Below, one piece after another: positions 10,572-19,303 of a stretch of 64,000 nucleotides of DNA (position 1 is the first letter of the stretch; each line of letters begins with the position of its first letter). A program made the position numbers and the translations under genes. The stretch lies in assembly GCF_000016545.1 (NCBI RefSeq), contig NC_009437.1, positions 1,033,501 through 1,097,500 of the forward strand. The letters run 5' to 3'. The stretch is from Caldicellulosiruptor saccharolyticus DSM 8903. GTDB taxonomy: Bacteria; Bacillota; Thermoanaerobacteria; Caldicellulosiruptorales; Caldicellulosiruptoraceae. The notes below the pieces were generated by a model. It worked only from the letters and a program-made list of their open reading frames with translations, did not search any database and was not told where the DNA came from.

Positions 10572-11834
10572 ATGCAAAAACTCATTATTGAGGGTCCAAC
10601 TTTTTTATATGGTGAGATTGAAATTGAGGGTGCAAAAAATGCAGCATTACCTATTCTAACAGCTTCAATCTTGGCAGAAGGGCAAGTCATAATAAAAAAT
10701 GTACCCGACATTGCTGATGTAAGACATACTATTGAGATACTTGAATATCTTGGATGCAAAACAAGGTTTGAGGACAACATTGCATATATTGATCCAACTT
10801 CAATTAAGAACTTTACAATTCCCCCACAGTATGCCAAGATGATGCGCTCAAGCATATTATTTCTTGGAGCAATCTTGAGCAAATTCAAAAAAGTAAGACT
10901 TACAAACCACCCTGGGGGTTGTGAGATAGGCCAACGTCCTATTGACCTTCATATATCTTCATTTGCCCAGCTTGGCATAGACGTTTTTGAATATGACAAC
11001 ACAATTGAATGCAGATGCGATTCCGTAAAAGGTGGAGAGGTGTTTTTACCAATACCCTCTGTTGGGGCTACCGAAAATATTATACTTGCTTCGGTTTTCT
11101 GTGACGGTGAGGTTATAATTAGAAATGCTGCAAAAGAACCTGAGATAGCAGACCTCTGCCACTTTTTAAACAAGCTTGGAGCAAGGATAAAAGGCGCAGG
11201 GACTCATACCATTAAGATTGAAGGCGTAAAAAGGTTAAGAAATGAAGTAGAGCATTATATTGTCATTCCTGATAGAATTGTTGCAGGGACGTATCTTTGT
11301 GCTGTTGCAACATGTGGGGGAGAAGTTTTACTGAAGAATGTTTTTCCGCGGCATTTAGATTCGATACTTCATATCCTTAAAAGTGCGGGATGTAAAATAA
11401 AAGAGCAAAGAGATATGGTATATATCAAAAAAGACAGAAGATTAAAAGGAAACCAAAAGATTACAACACATTATTATCCGGGATTTCCAACTGATCTTCA
11501 AGCTCCTGTTTGTACTGTGTTTTCTATAGCTGAGGGGGTAACCATAATAAAAGAAACTATTTTTGAAAGCAGGTTCAAGCATGTTCCGGAACTTAATAAA
11601 ATGGGTGCTCAGATACATGTAGAAAAGGACATAGCTATTATAAATGGAGTTGAGAAGCTAAGGGGTTGTCAGGTTTTTGCTCAGGATTTAAGAGGTGGAG
11701 CAGCACTTTTTATTGCGGGGCTGTGTGCAGAGGGAAAGACAGAGATTGTAACTGCAGAGCATATAGACAGAGGGTATGAAAGGATTGAAGAGAAGTATTC
11801 AACCTTAGGTGCCAAGATTAGAAGAGGTCAATAA
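10572..11834 (+). CDS. murA: UDP-N-acetylglucosamine 1-carboxyvinyltransferase
   Basis: Catalyses the first committed step of peptidoglycan synthesis, adding enolpyruvate to UDP-GlcNAc; about 420 residues. The N-terminal EGAKNAALPIL, the catalytic loop NHPGGCEIGQRPIDLH (Cys, the fosfomycin target, is present) and the C-terminal FAQDLRGGAALFIAGL and HIDRGYE motifs are intact. I place the start at ATG 10572, giving the common MQKLIIEGP beginning with a weak AGGG upstream; ATG 10521 would add 17 residues unlike other MurA proteins. It lies in the same operon between murG and ftsQ. Confidence 0.93.
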   Translation: MQKLIIEGPTFLYGEIEIEGAKNAALPILTASILAEGQVIIKNVPDIADVRHTIEILEYLGCKTRFEDNIAYIDPTSIKNFTIPPQYAKMMRSSILFLGAILSKFKKVRLTNHPGGCEIGQRPIDLHISSFAQLGIDVFEYDNTIECRCDSVKGGEVFLPIPSVGATENIILASVFCDGEVIIRNAAKEPEIADLCHFLNKLGARIKGAGTHTIKIEGVKRLRNEVEHYIVIPDRIVAGTYLCAVATCGGEVLLKNVFPRHLDSILHILKSAGCKIKEQRDMVYIKKDRRLKGNQKITTHYYPGFPTDLQAPVCTVFSIAEGVTIIKETIFESRFKHVPELNKMGAQIHVEKDIAIINGVEKLRGCQVFAQDLRGGAALFIAGLCAEGKTEIVTAEHIDRGYERIEEKYSTLGAKIRRGQ

Positions 11835-11877
11835 ACTAAAATTAACAATTGCTATAAAAGGTGAGTGGAAATACCAA

Positions 11878-12612
11878 ATGGGTAGATTTGCGAGAAAGTT
11901 TATTGTATTATTAATCTTAGTAGTACTAACTGCTATATTTGTTTTCAGGTTAGACTACTTCAATGTGAAAGAATTTAGTATACATAATTTGAAAAGAGTC
12001 AAAAAAGATGATATTATAAAAATACTACAACAATATCAAAATCAGAATATACTGAGTATAAATACAAAAGAGATTAGGCAAAAACTTCTGGAAAACCCCG
12101 AGATTGAAGATGTGAAAATTACAAGGCGTTTTCCAAATATGCTAATTTTAGAGGTTTATGAAAAAGAGACTGTGGGTCTTATAAAATATTTAAATTCTTA
12201 TATAGAAGTTGATAAAAATGGGTATGTAATAAGAATAGAAGGAGATTTGCCGAAAAAGTCAATCATATTTGAAGGTCTCAAAGTGAATGAAGCTACGGTT
12301 GGCAAGAAACTTGATATAGACGATGAGCTGCTATTTGATGAAGGATTGCGAGTTGCAAATAGTTTAAAAAAGTTTGATATTTTTGGCAAATTTAATGTTG
12401 ATTGTGTCACTGTCTCACTAAAAAGTGTAAACAATATTGAATTCAAAATAGACAAGCTAATAGTCAAGGTAGGTGACCTGTCAGAAATAGATTATAAGCT
12501 AAGGCTTTTAAAAAGCGTTTATGAAAAGCTTCCCAAACACATTGAAGGGACAGTAATTCTGAATTCAAACGGGATTGCTACATTTAGTCCAAACACTGAG
12601 GAGGACAATTGA
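11878..12612 (+). CDS. ftsQ: Cell division protein FtsQ/DivIB
   Basis: Bitopic division protein, about 244 residues: short basic cytoplasmic end (MGRFARK), one membrane helix (about 8-24), then an extracytoplasmic POTRA domain (VKEFSIHNLKRVKKDDII) and the FtsQ beta domain (KITRRFPNMLILEVYEKETV). It bridges FtsL/DivIC to the septal synthase. ATG 11878 is preferred; an upstream GTG at 11809 would overlap murA by 26 bases. No ftsA follows, unlike in many bacteria. The stop overlaps the start of the DUF881 gene. Confidence 0.88.
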   Translation: MGRFARKFIVLLILVVLTAIFVFRLDYFNVKEFSIHNLKRVKKDDIIKILQQYQNQNILSINTKEIRQKLLENPEIEDVKITRRFPNMLILEVYEKETVGLIKYLNSYIEVDKNGYVIRIEGDLPKKSIIFEGLKVNEATVGKKLDIDDELLFDEGLRVANSLKKFDIFGKFNVDCVTVSLKSVNNIEFKIDKLIVKVGDLSEIDYKLRLLKSVYEKLPKHIEGTVILNSNGIATFSPNTEEDN

Positions 12613-13361
12613 TTGTTATGAAAGTCAAGATAAAAAAACCAACAGGTGGACAAGTTGCAACTGCTATTTTGTTATTGATTTTAGGAATTTTAATTTCAAT
12701 GCAGATAAAGAGTGTAAGGCAAAGTAATGAGCTAAAAAACCTTGAAAAGGCAAGAGCAATTGAACTTGCTGAACAGATAAACCAGCTGAGAAAAGAAAAT
12801 AGTAGTTTGAGGTCTCAAATTTATGAGTTGGAAAGCAAAATAAAAGAATATCAAGACTCTGCTGCAAGTATTAGCAAAACAACAGAGCTTTTAAAAGATG
12901 AACTTGACAAGGTAAAGATATTAGCAGGACTTACAGATGTTGAAGGGCCTGGTATAATAATTACACTTGATGATAGCAAAGTTCCTGCAACAGCAAATGT
13001 TGACCCGAATAGTTTTCTTTTGCACGATTCAGATATATTACAGGTCATAAATGAACTGAGAGCAGCTGGGGCTGAGGCTATATCTATAAATAACCAGAGG
13101 GTGGTTAGTACAACCGAGATAAGATGTGTAGGTCCAACAATCAGCATAAACAATACTCGTTATTCTGCCCCGTACATAATAAAGGCTATTGGTGATCCTA
13201 AAATTTTGAAAAATTCACTTATGATGCGGGGTGGTATTATAGACCTTTTAAAGGAGTTTTCTATTGAGGTGAAAATTGAAGAGGCTTCAAATATTGTAAT
13301 TCCGAGATATACAGGGACTTTAAAATTCAACTACGCAAAGATTAAAAGTGAGGGAAGTTGA
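12609..13361 (+). CDS. DUF881 family membrane-anchored coiled-coil protein
   Basis: 250 residues: a basic N-terminus, one membrane helix (about 15-32), a coiled coil (about 35-85, LEKARAIELAEQINQLRKE) and a C-terminal DUF881 domain with GPGIIITLDDS, VINELRAAGAEAISINNQR and PYIIKAIGDP. Members (YlxW/YlxX in Bacillus) are encoded in division clusters between ftsQ and ftsZ, but their biochemical role is not established. TTG 12609 follows AGGAGG at 12599-12604; ATG 12618 is an alternative. It overlaps ftsQ by four bases. Confidence 0.85.
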   Translation: MIVMKVKIKKPTGGQVATAILLLILGILISMQIKSVRQSNELKNLEKARAIELAEQINQLRKENSSLRSQIYELESKIKEYQDSAASISKTTELLKDELDKVKILAGLTDVEGPGIIITLDDSKVPATANVDPNSFLLHDSDILQVINELRAAGAEAISINNQRVVSTTEIRCVGPTISINNTRYSAPYIIKAIGDPKILKNSLMMRGGIIDLLKEFSIEVKIEEASNIVIPRYTGTLKFNYAKIKSEGS

Positions 13362-13368
13362 TGAGAAG

Positions 13369-13734
13369 ATGATTATACTTGTACTTGCCCTTGCGATAGG
13401 TATCTTGATAGGTATATTTATTCCAGTAAGTATTCCACAGGATTATTCGTCATATGTAGCAGTGGGACTTCTTGCAGCACTTGATTCAATATTTGGCGCT
13501 CTAAAATCAAACTTGAAAGGTGATTTCAAAATTGACATATTCATATCTGGTTTTGTTGGCAATACATTAATTGCAATGCTTTTTGCGTATTTAGGTGACA
13601 AGCTTGGTATTCCTCTATACCAAGCAGCCGTTGTTGCGTTTGGTGTTAGGATTTTTCAGAACTTTGGTGAGATGCGAAGAGTACTTTTATTAAAAAACAA
13701 GAGTTTTGCTAAGGGGGAGAACAAGGATGATTAG
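13369..13734 (+). CDS. sbp: Small basic membrane protein, DUF1290 (Sbp) family
   Basis: About 121 residues with three or four membrane helices. The motif [21 protein letters not shown] and the C-terminal [12 protein letters not shown] are characteristic of the DUF1290/Sbp proteins encoded just before ftsZ in Firmicutes. Function is unknown. ATG 13369 matches the beginning of relatives; GTG 13348 is an alternative start with a poor ribosome binding site. The final eight bases overlap ftsZ. Confidence 0.85.
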   Translation: MIILVLALAIGILIGIFIPVSIPQDYSSYVAVGLLAALDSIFGALKSNLKGDFKIDIFISGFVGNTLIAMLFAYLGDKLGIPLYQAAVVAFGVRIFQNFGEMRRVLLLKNKSFAKGENKDD

Positions 13735-14809
13735 TTTTGACACAGAAAAGATGACTGTTGCTCAACTAAAAGTAATTGGTGTTGGTGGGGCGGGTAATAA
13801 TGCAGTAAACAGGATGATTGATGTTGGAGTATCTGGGGTGGAATTTATTGCAGTCAACACAGACAAGCAGGCTTTGCAGCGCTCAAAAGCACATTATAAG
13901 ATTCAAATAGGCGAAAAAGTAACAAAAGGACTTGGAGCAGGAGCTGACCCGGAGATTGGAAGAAAGGCAGCGGAGGAGAGCAAAGAAGAGATATCTCAGG
14001 TTTTAAAAGGTGCTGACATGGTATTTATTACAGCTGGGATGGGCGGTGGTACAGGGACAGGTGCATCCCCTGTTGTTGCTGAAATTGCAAAAGAACTGGG
14101 TATATTGACAGTTGCAGTTGTCACAAGGCCGTTTAAAAGTGAAGGTGCAAAACGTAGAATCAATGCTGAAAAAGGAATTGAGGAGCTAAAGAAAATAGTT
14201 GATACTATAATAATTGTACCTAATGATAGACTATTTATGCTTTCAACAAATAAGAGCTTGAAGATTTCTGATGCGTTCAGAATGGCAGATGACGTTCTAA
14301 GACAAGGTGTTCAGGGTATCTCTGATATAATCTTGAATGCGGGGCTTATCAATGTTGACTTTGCAGATGTAAAGGCTATTATGATGAACAAGGGATATGC
14401 ACATATGGGTATTGGCAAGGCAAAAGGAGATGAAAAGGTTTTGAAAGCTTTAGAGCAGGCTATTAACAGCCCACTTTTGGAAACGTCAATAAAAGGTGCA
14501 AAGGGAGTATTGGTCAACTACACAGGTAACCCAGAAGAGCTTTTGCTTGATGAGATTGAAAAGGCAAACGAACTTATCTCATCTGAGGCTGATGAAAATG
14601 TCAACTTTATCATGGGAATTGTTTTCAATGAAGAGATGAAGGATGAGGTTCAGGTCACTGTCATTGCAACTGGTTTTGATTCTGTGGAAGATAGTCAGCA
14701 AAATCAGCAAACCAGTAAGATTTCTTCATCCAAGACAAGTAATCTACAAAGTCTTTTCCAAGACGATGATATATTTGAAATTCCAATATTCCTAAAGAAC
14801 AAAAAATAA
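13727..14809 (+). CDS. ftsZ: Cell division GTPase FtsZ
   Basis: Tubulin-like GTPase that forms the Z ring; 360 residues. GTP-binding N-terminal domain with [13 protein letters not shown], the tubulin signature [10 protein letters not shown] (about residue 106), the NTDKQAL loop and the T7 loop [12 protein letters not shown] short linker (Gln/Ser-rich) leads to the conserved C-terminal peptide [14 protein letters not shown], which in other bacteria docks to membrane anchors. ATG 13727 follows AAGGGGGAGAACAAGG. This is the last gene of the cluster, followed at once by a terminator. No ftsA is nearby, so the anchor (SepF or similar) must be elsewhere. Confidence 0.97.
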   Translation: MISFDTEKMTVAQLKVIGVGGAGNNAVNRMIDVGVSGVEFIAVNTDKQALQRSKAHYKIQIGEKVTKGLGAGADPEIGRKAAEESKEEISQVLKGADMVFITAGMGGGTGTGASPVVAEIAKELGILTVAVVTRPFKSEGAKRRINAEKGIEELKKIVDTIIIVPNDRLFMLSTNKSLKISDAFRMADDVLRQGVQGISDIILNAGLINVDFADVKAIMMNKGYAHMGIGKAKGDEKVLKALEQAINSPLLETSIKGAKGVLVNYTGNPEELLLDEIEKANELISSEADENVNFIMGIVFNEEMKDEVQVTVIATGFDSVEDSQQNQQTSKISSSKTSNLQSLFQDDDIFEIPIFLKNKK

Positions 14810-14819
14810 AGCAAAAAGA

Positions 14820-14852
14820 CCCTCTGCAGAATGTATGCAGGGGGGTTTTTTT
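14820..14852 (+). terminator. Rho-independent terminator after ftsZ
   Basis: Stem CCCTCTGCA (14820-14828) with TGCAGGGGG (14836-14844), nine pairs including one G-U, loop of seven, followed by a run of seven T. It ends the division cluster. Confidence 0.9.
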
Positions 14853-14905
14853 GTGGCGAAATTGCATGAAGTTTGGATAAAAATGAAAAGTGGATTCTTT
14901 TATAT

Positions 14906-14939
14906 TTTGACATAAATTTCAACTGTAGAGAAGTATAAT
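14906..14939 (+). promoter_or_regulatory. spoIIG-type promoter with Spo0A-box-like sequence
   Basis: TTGACA (14907-14912) and TATAAT (14934-14939) are separated by 21 bp, too far for an ordinary sigma-A promoter. The -35 overlaps TTTGACATA (14906-14914), which matches the reverse of a Spo0A box (TTTGTCRAA) at eight of nine positions. A weaker TGGCGAA lies at 14854-14860. The Bacillus spoIIG promoter is a Spo0A-activated sigma-A promoter with an over-long spacer and 0A boxes at the -35, so the architecture fits. Binding is inferred. Confidence 0.6.
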
Positions 14940-14987
14940 TTTACTTAGAAATACCAATTTGATGAGAAAGATGTTTTAAATCAAATC

Positions 14988-15821
14988 ATGATTATCTATG
15001 CTGATGTGTATATATTGGAGAACTTAGTTATTAACTACTTTATTTTCCTCATAACTGCGTATATCACTAGAACAAATGTTAGTAGTTTCAAGATACTTTT
15101 TACAAGCATTTTGGCTTCACTTTATTCTTTGCTACAATTTTATCCTCCCATGCAATTTTTATACTCAATATTTGGTAAGATAATTGTATCTGTAATTTTT
15201 GTTTATCTAACTTTTTGGCCCAAAAAATTTTTCATCTTTCTAAGACAGCTGCTCAGTTTTTACCTTGTGACAATAATGTTTGGTGGTATGGTATTTTTCC
15301 TTTATTATATAACAAAAAGCAGCTTTGTAATTGATGTTCAGGTTAAACTTAAAAATGTACTGATAGCTCTTGGATGTTCTTTGATTGTCTTTAAACTGTC
15401 ATATGAGTTGATACTCAAAAGAATGTATAAAGAATCACTTATAAGATACATAAAATTCAAGATAAATGACGCAGAATACAATTGTACGGCTTATGTTGAT
15501 ACAGGGAATAACCTAAAGGAACCATTTTCAGGAAGACCAGTTGTAATTGTGGAGAGAAATTTGCTAAGAGAAAAAGGTAACCCAGCTGACATATCTGCCC
15601 AGAATTTAGAAGAACTACAAAAACATCTTGGACATAAAATTGTTCTCATTCCTTACAATTCTATTGGACAGGAACATGGAGTTTTAATTGGAGTGATACC
15701 TGATGAGTTTTACATCTCAGAGAATAGGAACACATGGACAAAAAGGGATGTGGCAATTGCTCTGTACGATAAGAAGATATCGAACAGGTATTCTGCCTTA
15801 CTTGGACCTGACTTAATTTGA
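14988..15821 (+). CDS. spoIIGA: Sporulation sigma-E factor-processing peptidase SpoIIGA
   Basis: Membrane-embedded aspartic protease that removes the pro-sequence of sigma-E in the mother cell; 277 residues. Five membrane helices occupy residues 1 to about 145, starting [19 protein letters not shown] as in the family. The C-terminal domain carries the catalytic [11 protein letters not shown] (Asp about residue 170) and later [12 protein letters not shown]. It is immediately followed by its substrate gene sigE, the conserved order. Confidence 0.93.
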   Translation: MIIYADVYILENLVINYFIFLITAYITRTNVSSFKILFTSILASLYSLLQFYPPMQFLYSIFGKIIVSVIFVYLTFWPKKFFIFLRQLLSFYLVTIMFGGMVFFLYYITKSSFVIDVQVKLKNVLIALGCSLIVFKLSYELILKRMYKESLIRYIKFKINDAEYNCTAYVDTGNNLKEPFSGRPVVIVERNLLREKGNPADISAQNLEELQKHLGHKIVLIPYNSIGQEHGVLIGVIPDEFYISENRNTWTKRDVAIALYDKKISNRYSALLGPDLI

Positions 15822-15841
15822 TTTTTAAAGGAGGTTTTATA

Positions 15842-16582
15842 ATGAAGATGAGATTTGAATCAAAACTTTTAAATTATGTTTTGGAACTTTTTAAAAAGCT
15901 TGGTTTTCAGCTTTCTGATTCACAAATAACTGAACTATTTTATATTGGCGGATGTGAGACATTGCCACCCCCACTTACTCCAGAAGAAGAGTCTGAGATT
16001 TTGAATAAGATTCATTATGAGAGGAGGGAAGAACTAAAAAAGGTATTGGTTGAGAGAAATTTACGACTTGTTGTCTATATTGCAAGAAAATTTGAAAATA
16101 CCAAGATAAATCTTGAGGACTTAGTATCAATTGGTACAATTGGACTTATTAAAGCTATCAATACATATAATCCTGACAAAAACATCAAGCTTGCAACGTA
16201 TGCATCAAAATGTATAGAAAATGAAATTTTGATGTTTTTGAGAAGAAACTCACATAGAAAACTGGAACTTTCAATAGACGAGCCATTAAATGTTGACTGG
16301 GACGGAAATGAGCTTTTGCTATCTGATGTTTTAGGAACAGATTCTGAAGGGGTTTACAGCAGTATTGAAAGTAGCGTCGAAAAAGAAGCACTTCTCAAAG
16401 CAATCCAAAAACTTCCAAAAAGAGAAAAGAGGATTGTAGAGCTCAGATTTGGATTTAGTGATGAAGGTGAGAAGACGCAAAAAGAGGTTGCTGATATGTT
16501 GGGAATTTCCCAAAGTTATATCTCCCGATTAGAAAAAAAGATTATAACAAGACTTAAAAAAGAGTTGGCAAAGATTATATAA
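15842..16582 (+). CDS. sigE: RNA polymerase sporulation sigma factor SigE (pro-sigma-E)
   Basis: Mother-cell sigma factor, 246 residues. The N-terminal 20 or so residues ([20 protein letters not shown]) form the amphipathic pro-sequence removed by SpoIIGA. Region 2 ([36 protein letters not shown]) and region 4 ([15 protein letters not shown] then a helix-turn-helix ending [12 protein letters not shown]) are complete. ATG 15842 has a strong AAAGGAGG upstream at the correct distance. sigG follows, as in Bacillus. Confidence 0.94.
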   Translation: MKMRFESKLLNYVLELFKKLGFQLSDSQITELFYIGGCETLPPPLTPEEESEILNKIHYERREELKKVLVERNLRLVVYIARKFENTKINLEDLVSIGTIGLIKAINTYNPDKNIKLATYASKCIENEILMFLRRNSHRKLELSIDEPLNVDWDGNELLLSDVLGTDSEGVYSSIESSVEKEALLKAIQKLPKREKRIVELRFGFSDEGEKTQKEVADMLGISQSYISRLEKKIITRLKKELAKII

Positions 16583-16607
16583 AATACCAACTATTTTTAG
16601 AATAATT

Positions 16608-16663
16608 GCCTCCCTTAGAGTAAATACTAAACCTTAGTTAAGCTTTTGAAAAAAGGGGGAGGC
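16608..16663 (+). promoter_or_regulatory. Hairpin able to cover the sigG ribosome binding site
   Basis: GCCTCCC (16608-16614) is complementary to GGGAGGC (16657-16663), which is the Shine-Dalgarno sequence of sigG; TT and AA next to the arms may add pairs. The left arm lies in the sigE-sigG intergenic region, so it is present in read-through from spoIIG. In Bacillus a comparable stem-loop limits sigG translation from read-through mRNA. Equivalent function here is inference. Confidence 0.5.
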
Positions 16664-16669
16664 TACAAT

Positions 16670-17437
16670 TTGAACAAAGTAGAGATTTGTGGTGTTAACA
16701 CATCCACTCTCCCTATGCTGAGTCATGAAGAGAAAATTGAGCTTCTAAAGAAAATGAAAAATGGAGACAAAGAAGCACGCAAACAATTCATAGAAGGGAA
16801 TTTAAGGCTTGTTTTAAGTGTTGTTCAGAAATTTGCAAATCGTGGTGAGAATTTAGATGACTTGTTTCAGGTTGGTTGCATAGGTCTTATTAAAGCTATT
16901 GACAATTTTGACCTTTCACAAAATGTCAAATTTTCAACGTATGCTGTTCCAATGATAATTGGTGAGATAAGAAGGTATTTAAGAGACAACAATGCAATGA
17001 GAATATCAAGGTCGTTGAAAGACACAGCCTACAAGGCACTAAAAATAAAAGAAAGGTATATAAGCCAAAATTACAGAGAACCGACCTTAGAGGAGATAGC
17101 TAATGAGCTTTGTATTTCAAAAGAAGATTTGGTTTTTGCACTTGACTCTATACAAGAACCTATTTCACTTTATGAACCAATTTTCCAAGACAGCACTGAT
17201 ACAATGTATGTAGTTGACCAAGTAAGTGACCAAAAGTCGTGTGAGAATTTATGGCTTGAAGAAATTTCATTAAAAGATGCATTGAGCAGGCTTACAAAAC
17301 GCGAAAAAGAGATTTTATACCTAAGATATTACAAAGGGAAGACACAAATGGAGGTAGCGACTATTATTGGTATTTCACAAGCTCAAGTGTCGAGAATAGA
17401 GAAAAGTGCAATTGGACATATTAAGAAATATATATAA
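16670..17437 (+). CDS. sigG: RNA polymerase sporulation sigma factor SigG
   Basis: Late forespore sigma factor, 255 residues. The N-terminus NKVEICGVNTSTLPMLSHEEK is distinctive for sigma-G. Region 2 (LRLVLSVVQKFANRGENLDD, QVGCIGLIKAIDNFDLSQNV, KFSTYAVPMIIGEIRRYLRD) and region 4 (LTKREKEILYLRYYKGKTQM with HTH ISQAQVSRIEKSA) are intact. The start is TTG 16670 with GGGGGAGG at 16655-16662. It follows sigE by 87 bases, in the order conserved in spore formers. Confidence 0.93.
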   Translation: MNKVEICGVNTSTLPMLSHEEKIELLKKMKNGDKEARKQFIEGNLRLVLSVVQKFANRGENLDDLFQVGCIGLIKAIDNFDLSQNVKFSTYAVPMIIGEIRRYLRDNNAMRISRSLKDTAYKALKIKERYISQNYREPTLEEIANELCISKEDLVFALDSIQEPISLYEPIFQDSTDTMYVVDQVSDQKSCENLWLEEISLKDALSRLTKREKEILYLRYYKGKTQMEVATIIGISQAQVSRIEKSAIGHIKKYI

Positions 17438-17448
17438 GATTTTCTCTG

Positions 17449-17478
17449 TTGACAATTTATGCATTTAAAATTTATAAT
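17449..17478 (+). promoter_or_regulatory. Sigma-A-type promoter for the acyl-CoA synthetase gene
   Basis: TTGACA (17449-17454), 18-bp spacer, TATAAT (17473-17478). Both hexamers are perfect. Transcription would start near 17485, about 12 bases before a large hairpin. Confidence 0.8.
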
Positions 17479-17496
17479 AATCTAAAACCGTTAATG

Positions 17497-17533
17497 AGCC
17501 TTTTACCTTATTTCAAAAACAAGGTAAAAGGCT
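17497..17533 (+). promoter_or_regulatory. Perfect 13-bp hairpin in the acyl-CoA synthetase leader
   Basis: AGCCTTTTACCTT (17497-17509) and AAGGTAAAAGGCT (17521-17533) are exact inverse complements around an 11-base loop. It lies downstream of the promoter and upstream of the AAGGGGG ribosome binding site (17545-17551). The following TTGTGAATTTT is a poor T-tract, so this could be an attenuator, an mRNA 5' stabiliser or an operator. No known riboswitch is recognised. Confidence 0.6.
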
Positions 17534-17561
17534 TTGTGAATTTTAAGGGGGCAATGGCAGG

Positions 17562-19223
17562 ATGGCTTTGATTGATATGACTATTCCTGATTATTTTGAT
17601 ATAATAGCAGAAAAGTATGCAGAAAATCTTGCTGTAATTTATCATCATGAGAAGATATACCTTACATATAAACAGTTCAAAAAAATAGTAGAAGATGCAG
17701 CAAAAGGGTTTTTGGCAATAGGGATTCAAAAAGGTGAGCATGTTGCTGTATGGGCAACCAACAAGTTAGAATATCTTGTCTCTATTTTTGCCCTTTCAAA
17801 GATTGGAGCTGTTTTGGTCACAGTAAATACTAATTATAAAATCTATGAACTTGAATATCTGCTAAAACAGTCAGATAGTTCAACTCTCATATTTATAGAG
17901 GGCTTTAAGGATTCAAATTATTTAGAAATTATAAAAAAGTTAAATCCACAACTTGAAAATTGTGAAAAAGGAAAACTTGAAAATCCAAACTTGCCATATT
18001 TGAAAAGACTAATTTTTATCGGAAATGAGTCCCACAGAGGAATGTACACATGGAATGAGGTTGTAGATCTCAGTAGAAGGGTTTCAGATGCTGATCTTTA
18101 TCAAAGACAAAAAAGCCTTCAGCCTGATGAGGTTATCAATATGCAATACACATCCGGCACGACAGGATTTCCAAAAGGAGTTATGCTTACACACAAAAAT
18201 ATTCTAAACAACGGATATGCAATTGCTGAGTGTATGAAGCTTACGCATAACGACAAACTTTGCATTCCTGTTCCGTTTTTTCACTGTTTCGGATTGGTGC
18301 TGGGAATTACTGCTTGTGTTGCAAAAGGTGCTACTATGGTACCTCTTGACCATTTTAATCCACTTATGGTAATGGAGACTGTCCACTATGAAAGGTGTAC
18401 CGCTCTTCATGGTGTGCCTACAATGTTCATTGCAATCTTGCAGCATCCTGATTTTAACAAGTTTGATTTTTCGTCACTCAGAACAGGTATTATGGCAGGC
18501 GCACCTTGTCCTATAAAGGTTATGAGAGAAGTTGTTGAAAAGATGAATATGAAGGAAATAACAATTGCATATGGTCAGACAGAGGCATCTCCTGTGATAA
18601 CTCAAACAAGGATAGACGACCCTCTTGAGTTTAGAGTGTCAACTGTGGGTAGACCATTAGAAGGTGTTGAGGTTAAAATTGTTGATATAAACACCAAAGA
18701 AGAGGTTCCAAACGGCACAATTGGTGAAATTTGTGCAAGAGGCTACAACATTATGAAAGGGTATTATAAAATGCCTGAGGCAACAAAACAGGCAATTGAC
18801 GAGGATGGGTGGCTTCACACAGGAGATTTAGGGTACATAGACCAAAATGGGTATTTGAGAATTACTGGAAGACTTAAAGACATGATAATAAGAGGAGGGG
18901 AAAATATATACCCTCGTGAGATAGAAGAATTTTTGTATACACATCCTGCTATAAAGGATGTTCAAGTGGTTGGAGTTCCGGACAAAGTATATGGTGAGGA
19001 AATAATGGCGTTTGTGATTTTGAAAGATGGAGCCTCAGTGACTGAGGAAGAGATAAAAGAGTATGTAAGACAGAATCTGTCACGTCATAAAACGCCCAAG
19101 TATGTCATGTTTGTTGATAGCTTTCCTACAACTGCTAACGGCAAGGTTCAAAAATACAAGCTTCGAGAGATGGCAATAGAAATGTTAAATCTTCACGATG
19201 CAGCGAATATTGAAACTGCCTGA
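17562..19223 (+). CDS. AMP-forming acyl-CoA synthetase (FadD-like)
   Basis: Adenylate-forming enzyme, 553 residues, predicted to activate a fatty or other carboxylic acid with ATP and ligate it to CoA. The AMP-binding P-loop-like motif YTSGTTGFPKGVMLTHKN begins at about residue 198. AYGQTEASPVITQ, DGWLHTGDLGYID, the hinge GRLKDMIIRGGENIYPREIE and the C-terminal catalytic Lys region (TANGKVQKYKLRE) are all present, so both domains are intact. Substrate chain length cannot be read from the sequence. It has its own promoter and leader hairpin and lies 80 bases before lysA. Confidence 0.9.
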   Translation: MALIDMTIPDYFDIIAEKYAENLAVIYHHEKIYLTYKQFKKIVEDAAKGFLAIGIQKGEHVAVWATNKLEYLVSIFALSKIGAVLVTVNTNYKIYELEYLLKQSDSSTLIFIEGFKDSNYLEIIKKLNPQLENCEKGKLENPNLPYLKRLIFIGNESHRGMYTWNEVVDLSRRVSDADLYQRQKSLQPDEVINMQYTSGTTGFPKGVMLTHKNILNNGYAIAECMKLTHNDKLCIPVPFFHCFGLVLGITACVAKGATMVPLDHFNPLMVMETVHYERCTALHGVPTMFIAILQHPDFNKFDFSSLRTGIMAGAPCPIKVMREVVEKMNMKEITIAYGQTEASPVITQTRIDDPLEFRVSTVGRPLEGVEVKIVDINTKEEVPNGTIGEICARGYNIMKGYYKMPEATKQAIDEDGWLHTGDLGYIDQNGYLRITGRLKDMIIRGGENIYPREIEEFLYTHPAIKDVQVVGVPDKVYGEEIMAFVILKDGASVTEEEIKEYVRQNLSRHKTPKYVMFVDSFPTTANGKVQKYKLREMAIEMLNLHDAANIETA

Positions 19224-19303
19224 GATTTTGCAAAGTGCAGCTTGAATTTGAGCAATTTTGTATGTTAGAATTATTAAAACCTTTTTTGGAGGGAAGAAAA
19301 AAG

